The translations under genes were made by a program, and so were the position numbers. From Symsagittifera roscoffensis (lineage: Eukaryota > Xenacoelomorpha > Acoela > Convolutidae): DNA of 64,000 nt. The first letter of the stretch is position 1; every line of letters starts with the position of its first letter. Where the stretch lies: assembly GCF_963678635.1 (NCBI RefSeq), contig NC_087070.1:3043157-3107156 (forward strand). The letters are read 5' to 3'. The notes beneath the pieces were generated by a model, which saw nothing but the letters and a program-made list of their open reading frames with translations, was not told the origin of the DNA and did not search any database. Positions 41,060 to 52,845 of the stretch are shown piece by piece.

Positions 41060-42474
41060 TTCATTATTTTAGATTGTCAGATGAAGCTTTTATATTTTTT
41101 TCGTGGCTGACTTCTAAGTCGTGAAAATTCTCTATGTTTAAGTTTCTCTTGTTGATCCTGTGGTCGAATTTTTTCTGTCATTTTTCTATTTTTTTTTCGT
41201 TTTGAGGTGTTTTTGTCTTTGATTTAGAAAATGTTTGGTGAACTGATTCTTTTTGTTGGTCTATGTTTTGATTCTGTTCAATTTCTGAATAGTCTTGCGT
41301 TTTCTTTTGGGTAATAGGTTAATAGGTTATTTCGATGTTGAACAATTTCTTTTTTACTTGTGTCATAAAGTTTGTATGTTAAATCAATGGGTTTATCAAT
41401 TATTTGATAAGGTCCTTTTCGGAGTGGTTGTAACTTAAGGGAAATTCTTTTTTGCGTTGTGAAGTTTGGAATTAAAACAAATGTTCCAATTTTTTAATCT
41501 TTTGCTGGTGTAAAACGTAAATTGATTTGATTATTTATGTATTGCCTTTGTAACAGTTTTTCTGTGATTTTTTGACAAACTTCGTTGTGTTTCTTATCTC
41601 TATTTAAAATCCATCGGTGTGTGTACCGGAAGCTAATTTTAAAATTTGTGGATGATGAACGTGATTTTCATCATGGGTATGGAGTGGTAAATTGTAACAA
41701 ATTGAATCTTTATTTGGTTGACAATAAATTTGTGCATTTTTATGGGCGTTTGCTGTAAACATAATGGGCTTACCTGGTTTTTGGTTGAATACCATTTCAT
41801 ATGGTGAACTTGCTAGTGTTGTTGTAATTTGAGAATTATATGATAAGGGAAATAGTTTTTACATCTGTTGACCATTCGGTGTATCGTGTATCATTTCCAT
41901 TTATGATACATCTGAGATATTCCTGTAATGAACGGTTCATACCTTCGAGTAATCCATTTGTCCAAGGTGCATGAGATGTGCGTGGTTTATGTTAAATATT
42001 GTATAAGTGGCATAGTGTAATTATTTCGTTATTAATAAATTCAATACCATTGTCTGTGACTAGGATTTCGGGTAATCCGAATTTAGCTATCCAGTGTTCG
42101 TAGAGTGTTGTTTATGCATAGTAAGCATTACAATGGGGTACTGGGTTGAGTGCTACAAAGTGTGTAAATGCATCAACAATGACCATTATATATGAGTTTC
42201 CTTCTGAGGATGGTGAAATTGGTCCTTTTGTGTCAAAAGATATTCTGTGATTGAAATATAGTTGTCCTTTAAAATCTTGTTTTTCTGCAATTTGTTTTTG
42301 ATTTGGGTAGGGTTTATTTAATTGACATATTATACAACCGTTGCAAAATACTTTAACCCAAACTGGTGCATCGGGAAAATAAAATTTTTGGATGAAGTTA
42401 GGGGATGTCTTTTCTGCTCCTGAATGTCCTTTAGTGTGTAGGGTATGTGAAGTATTGAATTTTATTAACATCAT
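41060..42474 (-). pseudogene. Integrase of the minus-strand LTR element
   Basis: The minus strand shows, across several frames, an H2C2 zinc finger (HTKGHSGAEK to CNGCIICQ, about 42,440-42,320). The catalytic core follows: first Asp in ISFDTKGPISP (about 42,240), second Asp in VTDNGIEFIN (about 42,050), and Glu in WTNGLLEGMNR (about 41,950). A C-terminal GPY/F module (LRKGPYQIIDK) lies at about 41,415. A TAA near 42,114 and other stops and shifts inactivate it. All three catalytic residues are still readable, so decay is moderate, in line with about 5% LTR divergence. Confidence 0.85.
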
Positions 42475-42853
42475 ACTTAAAATTTGAAGGTAGGCAAGGT
42501 ACTTTAAAATCGGGTGTTTGATGTTCTAAAATATCTGTGTTTTCATTTATAGTGGTATTATTAAATTTTCTGAATTATCTAAGGAATGTTTTGTTTCCTA
42601 AGATTTTGGTATCAGCTTTGGTTGGTTTAGTTTTATATTTGTCCCATGATTTTAGTTGTCTGATGACGGGATCAAGGTTTTGATATTTCTGTAATAATTC
42701 TAATGTGTTTTTTTTCTGTTCTTGGTAGAAAAATGTTTTGTACTTCTATTTTAGATAGTAGTAATGTGTCAAGTAGGTCGTGTAGATTAAAAACTTGATT
42801 TATCGTGTATTTTGAATCATTTAGTAACGGTCCTGATAAATTTAATGTTTCCG

Positions 42854-44400
42854 TTAGGGTTCTTTTTCTATTAAAAGGAATGGGTCTTTTTTATGTGGTT
42901 GTTGTTTAATTCGCTTTTGTTGAGTATTGTTTTTGATCCAATGTGAATATGGAATCAGCTTGAATGTAGATGTGCCTAATAAATCAACTTCATAGTGGTT
43001 GTTTTGACACTCTAAATAGAGTGGAAAATGCTGTAGATTGTTTATTTGTGATTGTTCTATGTCAGTTTTCACTGCATATTTACATTCTAACCGTGGTGAA
43101 GTTTCATCTTTAGCGAGATAGAGTTTTATATTTTGTGGTATTTCAACTGTTGTTTTTCTTGTTAATAGTTCAAGTGGTGTACTTCTACTAAGAGTGTCGG
43201 GTAGTGCAAGGTTTTTTCCTGCTGTCCATACTATGTGTAAGTTTGGTAATTTCATTAAGATTAGTTGAAATCTGTAAACTCTATGGTTTGGATTTTTGTG
43301 TAAAAAGAAATATGATAGGTTTATGATATATAAAGAGTAGAGAGTCGTAATTCAGCTTGTGTAAATAGGCGAGAATTTGCTGATCAAAGATTCATTTTAT
43401 TTGTTCCATTGTGGGATTGTAGTAATGCTGCACCGATGCCAAAATTTGAAGCATCGCACATTGCATAAAATGGTTGATTGGGATCTGGTATTGTGTTTGA
43501 GATTTGTTCGGTGAGAAGTTTTTTGATTTCTTCAAATCGTGTTTGATGTTCTGTTGTCCATTCAAAATTATTTTGTTGTCTAAGAATGTTATAGAATGGT
43601 CTTAAGTATAACTGCATTTTATAGACGTATTTACTTAAGAAATTCAACATTCCAAGGAATTCTTGGATTTTCTTTTTATTTGTAGGTGGCTGTAGTTTTT
43701 GAATTGCATCTAGTCGAGATTTCAATGGGTTTATAGTGTTTTTCTTTATAATGTGTCCGAGAAATTTTACGAAAAAATGTGATTTATCTGGGGCTGCTTT
43801 CATTTTTTCGTTCTGTAAAATTTGATGATATTTTCTAGAACTATGAACATTTCATCTTTTGTTTGTGATTGCATAAAGTTATCGTCTAAGTATGAGATTG
43901 CCTTTTTATTGAGTATTAGTGGTCTAAAAATTTTACTCATAAACGCTGAAAAAGCTGCTGGTCCTATGGATATGCCTTAGAATAATCTATTAAATTCGTA
44001 GTGTTGATTTCCGATTACGAATTGTGTTAATCGTCGTGATTGTTTGTCTAGTGGCATTTAATTATATGCGATATTCATATCTGCGGATGTGAAGTATTTA
44101 CCGTTTATTTTTGTTAAAATTTCTTGAATTGGTTCTATTGGCCAATTACATTTAGATTCACCAATGAGTGAATTCAGATATCTAGCGTCTAAAACTATTT
44201 TTAGTGATTCTCCTTCGGCGAAAATAATAACAGGGAACAGGGTTAATAAAGGTGTTTCTTTTTGGCTGTTCTTTCTTATTTACTGGGGATATGAGTTCGT
44301 ATTGTTCTAGAATGTCAAGTATTCTATTAACTTTGTCATGTAAGTGAATTGATACTTTGCTTGCTCTTAGTTTTTTGAAAACTGTGTCAAGTTTCAAGGG
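42854..44400 (-). pseudogene. Reverse transcriptase and RNase H of the minus-strand LTR element
   Basis: Minus-strand blocks in order are IHLHDKVNRILDILEQYELI (RT start, about 44,350), IVLDARYLNSLI (about 44,200), FTSADMNIAYN (palm Asp, about 44,080), AISYLDDNFMQ (catalytic YLDD, about 43,890), LGMLNFLSKYVY (thumb, about 43,640) and MCDASNFGIGAALLQS (RNase H first Asp, about 43,450). WTAGKNLALPDTLSRS at about 43,220 ends RNase H. Frames shift several times. The layout and motifs are Ty3/gypsy-type. Confidence 0.88.
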
Positions 44401-45099
44401 TAGATGAAGTGGTGAATTGATTTTTTCAACGTCAAATTAGATGTAGCATAAACTGTTGGATATTTTAATAATAAGTTGGCAAATTTTTCAAATTCATTTT
44501 GTGTTACTTAGGAGTGTTGAAAATTGAACATTGTCAAGAATTTTTGTTGCTCTTCTGCATAGTGTGATGTTTTCAATGTTGGCTTAATATATGGTGTTTT
44601 TTGTGAAATAATCTTTGTTTCTTTTTTCGTTGTTTATATTTTTTTATTTATTGATAGTTCTCCATCAAGAATTGTTGATTGACATATATCTAATAGTTGT
44701 ATATATTTTTTACTGTATGATACTTCTTTTGTAGGAGAAGTCGTTGCATTGGTTTCACAATATCCTAGGAGTCCTAAAAGTAGTGTTATTTTATATGGTG
44801 AATCGTTGTATACATGTAGAGAAATGATATCGGAGTTTGAGTTTTTCATGTATTTTATGGATGAAATTGTTACTCTGAAAATTTTTGTGAATTGGTCTCA
44901 ATTCAAGGTCAGACATATAGAGATGTTGTCTGTTTTGATTTTTGTCGTATTGATGAACTTGTTTGATCGGGAATTGGTAAATGTATCCGGAGAGTGGCTT
45001 AAGATGTTTTCTTTCTTTTTTATAGATGGGGCAAAATTTTGAAAAGAATGGTGGTTGTTTGTTCATTCTTTTGAAGAATGTTAAAACGGTGTTTTGCAT

Positions 45100-45731
45100 T
45101 CTTGTATCTTTGTCTTTTATGTTAATTTTGCTGTCTAATATATTAATAGTTGGTATGTATTTTGTGATGAATGGGATTCCAATAATATTGTGTTTTTTAT
45201 CTGTGATATGGAATGTTCGTTTAAATGGTTTATTTAGGAGTTTGTTTTGTTCTATTGTTCCAGTGGGAACAAGGAAAAGTTGAATTTTTTCCGTAATTTG
45301 TTAAGGTTGAGCCTTGTGCTGTTGCTAGTCTACTGGCTGTTTTTACAGGTGTTATTTTGGGTGTAGAATTTTGATTTCATTCCAAGTTGGAATATTAATG
45401 ATCCAGAGTCTATGAAAAAATCTATTTCAAGGTCTGGTGGTTGGAATTCTTTACTGTTTGGACTTTCTAAAAGAAAAGGGATTGTCCAAATTTTTTTTGG
45501 TGGTTCTTTTGGTATATTTTGATAAATGTGATTTGTACTGGAACATGGTACTTGTTCTTGTTCAGGTTCGTGTAATGTTGTTACTTCATTTACTATTTGT
45601 TCGATTGGTATGTTATTACTTCTAGGTCTGGTGTGATAATTTAAAAGAAGTTCTAATTGATTTTCATAGACATGTGAATGGAACAATTGTTCGTACGTAA
45701 CGGTTTCATAGTCATTTTCAACTTCTATCAT
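45100..45731 (-). pseudogene. Aspartic protease of the minus-strand LTR element
   Basis: A 133-codon ORF (45,731-45,330) contains IDFFIDSGSLIF, the retroviral-type active site with DSG in place of the commoner DTG. After a frameshift the minus strand reads NIIGIPFITKY near 45,190, matching the flap/C-terminal part of the fold. It lies between gag and RT as expected. The first about 90 residues are acidic linker. Confidence 0.65.
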
Positions 45732-46075
45732 GTTGACTAAAATTGTGTTTCCTGTATCGCTTTAACTGTCTGTAGATTCGCAATTTTTGTGATTTAATTG
45801 TAATTTAGTAGTTTCCGTATGTCAATACCAGGGGGGTCTGAATTGGTTTCTTCAGTTGTTTGTACTTGATTTATTTGTTTTTGATGTTTTGGTGTATCGC
45901 TTCTATATTTGTTTTGAGAATCTGGGTAGCGTGTATTATTTCTATGAGTTAATTGAGAATAATTTCTTTGTCTTTTGTTATAGTTTGAATTTCTATTTTG
46001 TGAATTATCTCGTGATCTATTTTGATAACTATTGTAATCAGATCTTTGGTGATTTGATCTGTTGTTTGAAATATC

Positions 46076-46567
46076 TCAAGATTGATTATTATATCGTTGA
46101 TTTTGATTATTCGAATAGCTTCTGTTTCTATTGTTGAAATAATTTCTATGTCTATTGCATGATGAATTTCTTGATCTAATATTTGAATAGTGTCTATTCT
46201 TAGAGTGTGAATGGGAACTGGTATCAAACGAATAATTTGGTCTGTTTGAGTTTGATTGTGAATAGTTATTTCTATATTGAGTATTTCGACTATTTGATTG
46301 ACTATATCTGTTTTGTGAGAAGTTAAGTAAAATTCTTTGGTCTGGTGATCTACCTCTGTAGTTAGAGTTATAAGGTGATTGATTTCTTGAATAAATTGAG
46401 TTGTTTGGAAGTGGTTTTTCAGAGCTATTATTACTGTGAATGTTTTTATTTGCTAAATTTTGATCTTTTTTCATGTATTGATAAAACGATTTGTTTGGCT
46501 TTTTGTACTTTTGTGGTTTATTTTGGTTGTCTTGTTGTTTTTGTTGCTGTTTCCGTATCTTCGGCAA
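46076..46567 (-). pseudogene. Gag nucleocapsid-like Asn/Arg/Ser-rich region
   Basis: A 163-codon ORF rich in Asn, Ser, Arg, Tyr and Gln with internally repetitive blocks (NYSQSNSNRPNYS, NRHYSNIRSRNSS). It follows the capsid-like region and fits an RNA-binding nucleocapsid lacking CCHC knuckles, as in errantivirus-like Gags. The repeats are also visible at the nucleotide level. Confidence 0.6.
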
Positions 46568-46770
46568 TAGTTACATCATTTTTTGAATGATGGTTTACCT
46601 TTAAAATTTGGATTTTTCTCGTATATATTCAAAATTTTGGTGATTTTTTCGGATAAGTCTGTATCTGATTTGTGGATATTATTTATCTGTTTTGTAGTGG
46701 TTTGAATAATTTTAACATATTGCAGTTTGAGATTTTCTGTTCCTTCTAGTTTCATAGTGATTTCTGGTTG

Positions 46771-47379
46771 TTATAGTTTATCTACTAGTTTTCTAAAATC
46801 TAAATTTTGTTCTCGAACTGAGGAGGGATGTGATGCTCTCTTTTTAATTGCTATTTTACGTAATTGAGGTGTTAAAGTCATCATTAGAATTTCTGTCACT
46901 TTTGTGTTTTTATAGTCATAAGTGTTTAGTGAATATGCTTTTCGGACTTGTGTCTCGATCCTTACTGCTAGTTGTTTGATCGTTTCGTTTGGTAGTCTAC
47001 GAATTTCATTGCGTAGAACTCTTTGTTGTTGTTTGTTTCTTTCAGAATCAAACATTTTTGAAAATTTTTGTGTGAATCTTTTCCAGTCTGATTTTATATC
47101 TATAGGTAAAACTGAAAACCATTTTTGTGCTGCGCCATCAAGTGTTGTTTGTATTAAAACTGTTCGTCTTTGTATCCAATTTTGATGAAGTGGTGTATTT
47201 ATTGGTTCAGGTCCTATATTTAAGATTAAATTTGCTGTGACTGCATTTAAATAATCTTCCACAGAATATTCAGGGTTCGTACCGGTGAATATCATCAATG
47301 GTTTATTTGATGTGATTGATGATCCACCCATTAGGTAGGGATTCATAGTCATTTGGAGTGATTCTGCGGCATTTGGCAT
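46771..47379 (-). pseudogene. Gag capsid-like domain of the minus-strand LTR element
   Basis: An uninterrupted 202-codon segment starting MPNAAESLQMTMNP. It has the Ty3 Gag pattern: FTGTNPEYSVEDYLNAV, TTLDGAAQKWFSVLP, WKRFTQKFSKMF and a Q/R-rich LRNEIRRLPNETIKQLA helix. It would form the particle shell. The N-terminal Pro/Gln/Asn-rich part continues upstream (47,380-48,240) with stops. I label it a pseudogene because the surrounding gag is broken, although this piece is intact. Confidence 0.8.
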
Positions 47380-48240
47380 TTGTGAAAAGTTTGTAAGTTG
47401 ACTTTTTGTGATTTCATTTTGTTGTAAATAATCAGGTATGGTATTTCATTTTGCATTTGTGTTGGTTGATAATAATCTGTGTTAACTGGGTTTTGTGTTT
47501 GTATTGGTTGATAGGGTTGTGTACTTGTTGGGTTTTGCGTCTGCAATGGTTGGTGAGTTTGTGTAGTAGTTAAGTTTTGTTGGTAAAAATTTGTATTTTG
47601 GGATGCTAGACTTGGTTGAGGTTGTTGTACATGGTTTTCCTGTGTATATGGTGCAAAAATATCTGGTTGATAGTAGTCATCATCATCTGATGATAAATAA
47701 TTAGGTATATAATAAATGCTTCATGTTTATTTTGATTTTGTTGTTTATTGTTTTTATTCTGTTGAAAAAATGGATAATTTTAACTTTGGTCTTGTGAAAT
47801 TCGTGGATAGTCATGAAAACTAACTGAAAATGTTGTTGGTTGTTGAAAATTTTGTCTTTATTAAAATAAATGATTTCGACGTTTTGTATGAGAAGATTTA
47901 GATGTTTGTGGTCTATTTACATAGTTATAAATGTGTTCTGCAAAGTTGTTTCTTGTTAATGTTCTTTGCTTTTGTATTGGTTACGTCATTGGTCTGATTG
48001 GTTGATAGTTAACAAGTGGTTATATTGGGACAACGGTAGGTTTAACCGTAGATTGTAATATTACCTGTGATAACTTTGGATTTTTAGGTCTTGGAGTTGT
48101 AAGATTGGGATGTGTCGGTGAAATACTTTGTTGGGTTGTTGTTATTACTGTTTTAACTATTTCTTCATTTGCGAAATGTGACGGTGTTTGAACATTTTGT
48201 TGTGTGAGATTCCTAGTTCCATTTAGGTTTTTTGTTGTAT
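47380..48240 (-). pseudogene. Gln/Pro/Asn-rich N-terminal gag region
   Basis: Minus-strand frames read QTQNPTSTQPYQPIQTQNP and similar repeated QTQNP/QPIQ units near 47,530-47,440, then Pro/Thr-rich sequence to about 48,240. It is low-complexity, with several stops. It is presumed to be the N-terminal extension of Gag. Confidence 0.45.
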
Positions 48241-48649
48241 GAGAGTTGAGTTTAAACTATTAATTCCTGTTCTATCGGTAGAAATGAATTATAATTTAAA
48301 GGGGCTGCGTCAGTTGTGAGTGGATATACCTTAATATAATTTTTGTCAATAAAAATTGTGCTAATTGCTTGACTTGAAATATCTGTTGGTATGAAGTCTA
48401 AAATTTTTTCTTGTTTGTGAGAATAAATCAGTATTATGTGTGAAATAATTAATGATAAACCATGCTAAGATTTTTTGTAAATCGTTTTTAACATTATGTG
48501 AAACTTCGTTACTGGTTAAATTTTCACGGACTGTGTTTAAATATTCGGAGAATATTGCAATTTCATGTCTGACAGTTGTATGTTTTGATGTTTGAACAGG
48601 TGAAGTTCCTTGGGATTCTGGTTTTTCTAGTATAGATAGATAACTATAA

Positions 48650-49560
48650 ATTATTTTAAATACTCCGTTAGTGAATATTGAATTCGCTCTTTGTGAATTT
48701 TGATGTTGTATATTTTTTTTATGGATTCTGTGAATGCTTTTGAAAATTCTATATCTACGTCGTCTGTTTGAAGTAGATATCTACCATGGAATTTACTTGG
48801 TGAATGGATTTCTATGGTATAGATTCCGTATTGTTGTGTTAGATTACATATTCTTTTTAGATAGTGATCGATAATTTGTCTTTTGATTTTTACTTCTGGA
48901 AATTCTGCTGTGCATGGACTAATTCCTTTTTCGAATAAATTTGCGATTAAATTTTGACAAAATTGTGTTTGTCCTCCATCATCAGTGAGTGAATTATTAA
49001 AAATGGGAGTATAGAGTTTTTATCTTCGCTTTCTTCATTTTGACTCATTTTGTGTTTTATGACTGTCAATTTGTAGTTTTCAATGTGTTTTATTGGTTGA
49101 TTCCAATTATATAGACGTACTGGTTTGTTTTTGTATGTCTTTTTTATTCTTCGTTTTCCTTGTATTGATGATTGTGATGTGGTTTCTGAGTCAGAAAAAT
49201 ATAGTGTATCATTAACTTGGTAATTTTTATTTACGGATTTTTTTTTAAATGTAAAGTTCTTCCAAATTACTTGTTTTTGATTCGGAGATTGCGTTTCGTC
49301 GTTTTGAAAATCTTTTTCGTGTGATCGGTCTTTGTTTGCTTAAAATTTATTTTGTGATTGTTTGTCGTTTTGTTCTGATATATTCTATTGTATGTGTGTG
49401 TGGAGTGATTACGAGGTCATATTTTTTGTTGTTTATTTCACAATTGTGTAGTATGATTGTTTGTTTATTTCCTGAATTGTCTAGTGACATAAAGTTTAAG
49501 CTGACGGATGCAATATTGGGGTTAGTGATTTTTAATGTCTTAAATTGTTAGTTCTTACGA
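48650..49560 (-). pseudogene. Unknown coding region upstream of gag
   Basis: Two minus-strand frames join at about 49,020. The first (about 49,320-49,025) is basic: KQVIWKNFTFKKKSV, FSDSETTSQ, KPVRLYNWNQPIKH. The second (about 49,020-48,650) reads NNSLTDDGGQTQFC, then FPEVKIKRQIIDHYL and YGIYTIEIHSPSKFHGRYLL. The composition is that of a folded protein and the frame holds for about 120 codons with a single apparent 1-nt shift between parts. It sits where no standard Ty3 gene is expected. I recognise no family. Confidence 0.5.
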
Positions 49561-50796
49561 TTTTTTTGGGTTAGCCTAACTTGGGTCATGTATTCCATGG
49601 TTGGAGAGAAAAGTATATATCGATTCCTGAGAATGATTGTTACTTTCTCGTGGCTAGTCTAAGTTAAGATGTTAACTTACTTAATCTTACTTAGGGGTAG
49701 TGATTGTGTTCAAGGGCTGGAGAATAGCAAATCAATCCACAAGGTTCAGGTATAATTAGAACACAAGTAGTTCGTTAGGTACTCTTTTAAACTTACTGAG
49801 TTGAAGTATTAACCTGGGTCAGGTAAGAGGGGGGGGGGGGTCAAGTGAAGGATGAATAACCGAAGTTCTTCACTGTTTATCCTAATAATAATGGTTAGTG
49901 AGATTGAAAAATTTCTATTAGTCCTGTGTCTTGAGAAAGGGTTGGATGTGAATCGACGTTTGAGGTCGTTAGACACTTTAATAATCGTGTGGGGGGGGGA
50001 ACAAAATTGTTCTATTTGATCCAAGGATAAGCCATGATGATCAGGATAGAAAATTAATGAAATTTAGATTTAATTTAGGTAAAAATGAGATCCAAGGAAA
50101 GCCTTGATGATCTGTTAAGTTTAAAAAGTTTTAATTTAGAAAAAAAATAAGAAATAGGATCGGATAGGCCTTTATTATTTAGGTTTAAGCTTTAATTTAT
50201 AATTTTTAGTTTATTAGTTTTTGATGATGTTAGTGGGTTTATGATTAGATGTTATGTTTTAGGTGATGAAGCTGAGATGATCAGATTATTTATATATTAC
50301 TAATAATTTTGTGTGTTTACTAACTAATTTTTTAAATTTTATTCGCAAAAAATTTTTTTTTCCAGATATCTTTTTAAATTTACTGCAGATTTGAAGGGAA
50401 CGACTAGGGGTGTTTTTATCAGTCGTTATTGTACAATAATAAGTTAAGCGCCTGTAATTGTCGTTGAAGATTTTTCTTCAAAGATTTTATGTTTGCAAAT
50501 GAAAATCTAAATTCTTTGCTAATAAAATTTTAAATATAAAAGTTTTTGTTGGCTTTTGCCGTACGACCATGAAACTTATGGGTAAGTTCCCTTGTAGTCG
50601 TATATCGTCTCTTGTCCGAGGTCTTTTTCCAATATCGGGTAGTTCTCGTATTGTTCGGAATAATGGCTCTGATCTATTGAGTCGTAGAGACATTTCAATT
50701 AAATTATTATCGTAAGCATTTTTGAGAATATTTTTTGTCTAAGTCTAATCTATTTGGTTAGTTCTAAGCTAAATTGTTTTTTAAGGTCTTGTTCGA
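49561..50796 (-). other. Leader region between primer-binding site and first coding region
   Basis: Long untranslated leader with G-runs on the + strand (49,829-49,840 and 49,991-49,998) and repeated GATCCAAGGA.AAGCC..GATGATC at about 50,020 and 50,090. One 68-codon minus-strand ORF (50,693-50,487) is unassigned. Confidence 0.45.
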
Positions 50797-50813
50797 GACT
50801 TTTGATCGCACCA
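50797..50813 (-). other. Primer-binding site
   Basis: On the minus strand, two nucleotides after the 5' LTR, the sequence is TGGTGCGATCAAAAGTC. It begins TGG, complementary to a tRNA CCA end. On the + strand the region reads like a tRNA 3' end (TTCGAGA...GCACCA). The tRNA species is not identified. Confidence 0.6.
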
Positions 50814-50815
50814 GA

Positions 50816-51193
50816 TGAGTTATGTTCTAAGGTCAACTCATAGAGTAATTTCAGATAAGGTACACCGTCTGCTCGTTACGCTATCTTATTTTCGACCGGA
50901 TAGATTCGTGCAACTTCTTAGTCTAATACCGATCTTAATCTTACTCTTATATCTCTTAGTCTCAATAGATCTGGAGTATACTGGTTTAGTTACGAGTCGG
51001 TCTCTTGGAGAAAGCAAATAAGTTGTAAGTTAAATTCAATATGCTCTGGTGCTGAAACTACAAGTAATTTCAGCACTTACAAAAAAGTAGGTTGTTAGTT
51101 TGATGGAGTGTGATTGGTTAGTCTTTAATATTTTATAGGGATAAAATATCTAATTCATAACCAATAATAATATATAGTTTGAATCTGGTTCCA
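50816..51193 (-). repeat. 5' LTR of the minus-strand element
   Basis: 378 nt with TG...CA ends, differing from the 3' LTR at about 18 positions and with no gaps. Differences cluster around 50,875 and 51,030-51,060. Confidence 0.9.
51131..51137 (-). promoter_or_regulatory. TATA-like box in the 5' LTR
   Basis: The minus strand reads TATAAAA about 56 nt into the LTR. A CCAAT sequence lies a short way downstream near 51,115. Both are conserved in the other LTR (TATA at 32,906-32,912). Confidence 0.4.
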
Positions 51194-51249
51194 ATCAGGT
51201 GACAACCTTAATATACAGAGTAACTCAAGAGAAAAAACGAGCTGTGAAA

Positions 51250-52140
51250 TCATATTTCATGCGACGTTTTATAACGCCCCATTACCGAGCCACATGCAAA
51301 CCCAATCCGAAAAAAGCTCGGGTTTTCTTTTTATACGCAATGATCAAGAGGCCTTGAAACACATCAATAGGCTTGACTTCCTTTCTTTTCAAAATATTAG
51401 TTTTGGTATTTGTGAATCTAAGTTGAAATTTTAAAAATCAATTGTGGGTGGGTGCATGCAAGCTTGAACTTGCAAAATTTGACTTTCACAGAAATTTGTG
51501 GACTCAATTTTTGGTTAATTTTTTAATCTGACGCCGAGATACCGCTTTGTTGGGAGAAACAAAGAGGAATTTTTCAAACTTTCAAAGTCACTTCAAGAGT
51601 ATTCAACGATTATGATTTTCCTAATTACCCTGAAAGCAACTTGACTTAGCTTAAATTCTAAAAAAAGTCTTACCAGATCTGCATTTTTTACGAGGAGTGC
51701 TCCGATTGTAGTTGTCCGGAATTGCCAAAAATGTTTCAAAAACTTGACGAATAAAATCTGTAACTGTTGAACAGTGTTTTTCTTGAATCTTCTGTTTCAT
51801 GCAAGGCCATAAAATTTCAATAGTATTCAAATCTTGAGATTTTGGGGGGACAATTTTTCAAAATTTGAAAACAATTGTCTTAGAAAAAATTTGTCAAAAC
51901 TTAAAATTTTGGCATCTGACATTGACTTGCAGAAAAATTTACAAGATAAAAAATTTTCATCAAAAGGAATCGTCTCACGTAAATCTTATCGCTGAAAAAA
52001 AAACGCATTTTCCGAAAAACTTTGTGATTTTTCTCGAAATTTTTAACAACAATTTGTGCGTTTTTTCTGTTTATGTTCAACTTTTTGAAACTTTGGCTCG
52101 TGCTCTCAGTTTTGTTTTCTCATGACCAAAACTGATCAAA
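51250..52140 (-). pseudogene. Tc1-like transposase remnant
   Basis: On the minus strand at about 51,850-51,690 one frame reads CPPKSQDLNTIEILWPCMKQ. This is the Tc1 signature (PPxSPDLNPIExLW) including the Glu of the DD34E triad, followed by HCSTVTDFIRQVFETFLA, a typical C-terminal helix. Upstream (51,860-52,130) an FSDK block may be the remains of the FSDE strand, but most is unreadable. No terminal inverted repeats were identified. The element is long inactive. Confidence 0.65.
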
Positions 52141-52401
52141 CTTTGCTAGCTGATAAGTGTAAAGCTCTTAAGACACCGCAAAACGATTTTTTTTGCAATC
52201 AAATAATTTTAGTCTCTATCGGTTATTTTTTACCGACCGACTTTTTTGGCTCTCTCATAATGTCCGCTTTCCAACTTACAGCTTTTCTCTAACAAAATCT
52301 CAAGTTGCAGAATTGGGAACTTTAGTTTTTTATATTCTATGGAATTTTTGGAATTTTTACAAAGTGAAAATGACTCCATTAAACATGTAACAGCGTTTTC
52401 G

Positions 52402-52439
52402 GGACATCCTCCCCCCAATACGTTTAGGGGGGAGGATGT
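52402..52439. repeat. Perfect 14-bp inverted repeat (hairpin)
   Basis: GACATCCTCCCCCC at 52,402-52,415 and its exact complement at 52,426-52,439 surround a 10-nt loop. A related GGAGGATGT.AACTT block recurs near 52,708. Confidence 0.85.
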
Positions 52440-52845
52440 CAACTTCATTCTGAGCTCGAAATTTCAGCCAATAGGAACAGACAATTTAACATCTCTTAGC
52501 AATTTAGCAGCGTTTAGCAAACATAAATCGCTATAGGGGTGAGAAACATGCAAACGCAATCTCGCATAAGCAATGTAAAAACCAGTTTTACTTGAGCGTT
52601 TCTATGAAATGCATATTTTATACAGAATTATGTTTCAGAAATAATACATGGCTGGGGGTGGCAATCTATGGTAGGTCACGGGGGGTTGGGATAGTACCGT
52701 TGATCCGGAGGATGTTAACTTGAATCTGTTTTTGTTTTGTTTTTAAAATTTTATTTTATTGTTGAATGTTGCAGCAAACAATAAAGTACCATTAAGTTAA
52801 ATTTACCGTTTAATTTTTTCGCATCTTTAGTCCGGATAATCTAAC

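Larger units (their letters stand above)
32591..51193 (-). mobile_element. 18.6-kb Ty3-type LTR retrotransposon with env-like region, decayed
   Basis: Two 378-bp direct repeats starting TGAGTTATG and ending GGTTCCA bound the element, whose coding strand is the minus strand. Order from the 5' LTR (right) is primer-binding site, leader, unknown pre-gag coding, gag, protease, RT, RNase H, integrase, env-like region, unknown post-env coding, 3' LTR (left). The + strand is visibly T/G-rich throughout, so the sense strand is A/C-rich. The LTRs differ at about 18 of 378 positions by my count. No matching target duplication is visible (left flank AGCACGA, right flank ATCAGGT). Confidence 0.9.
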
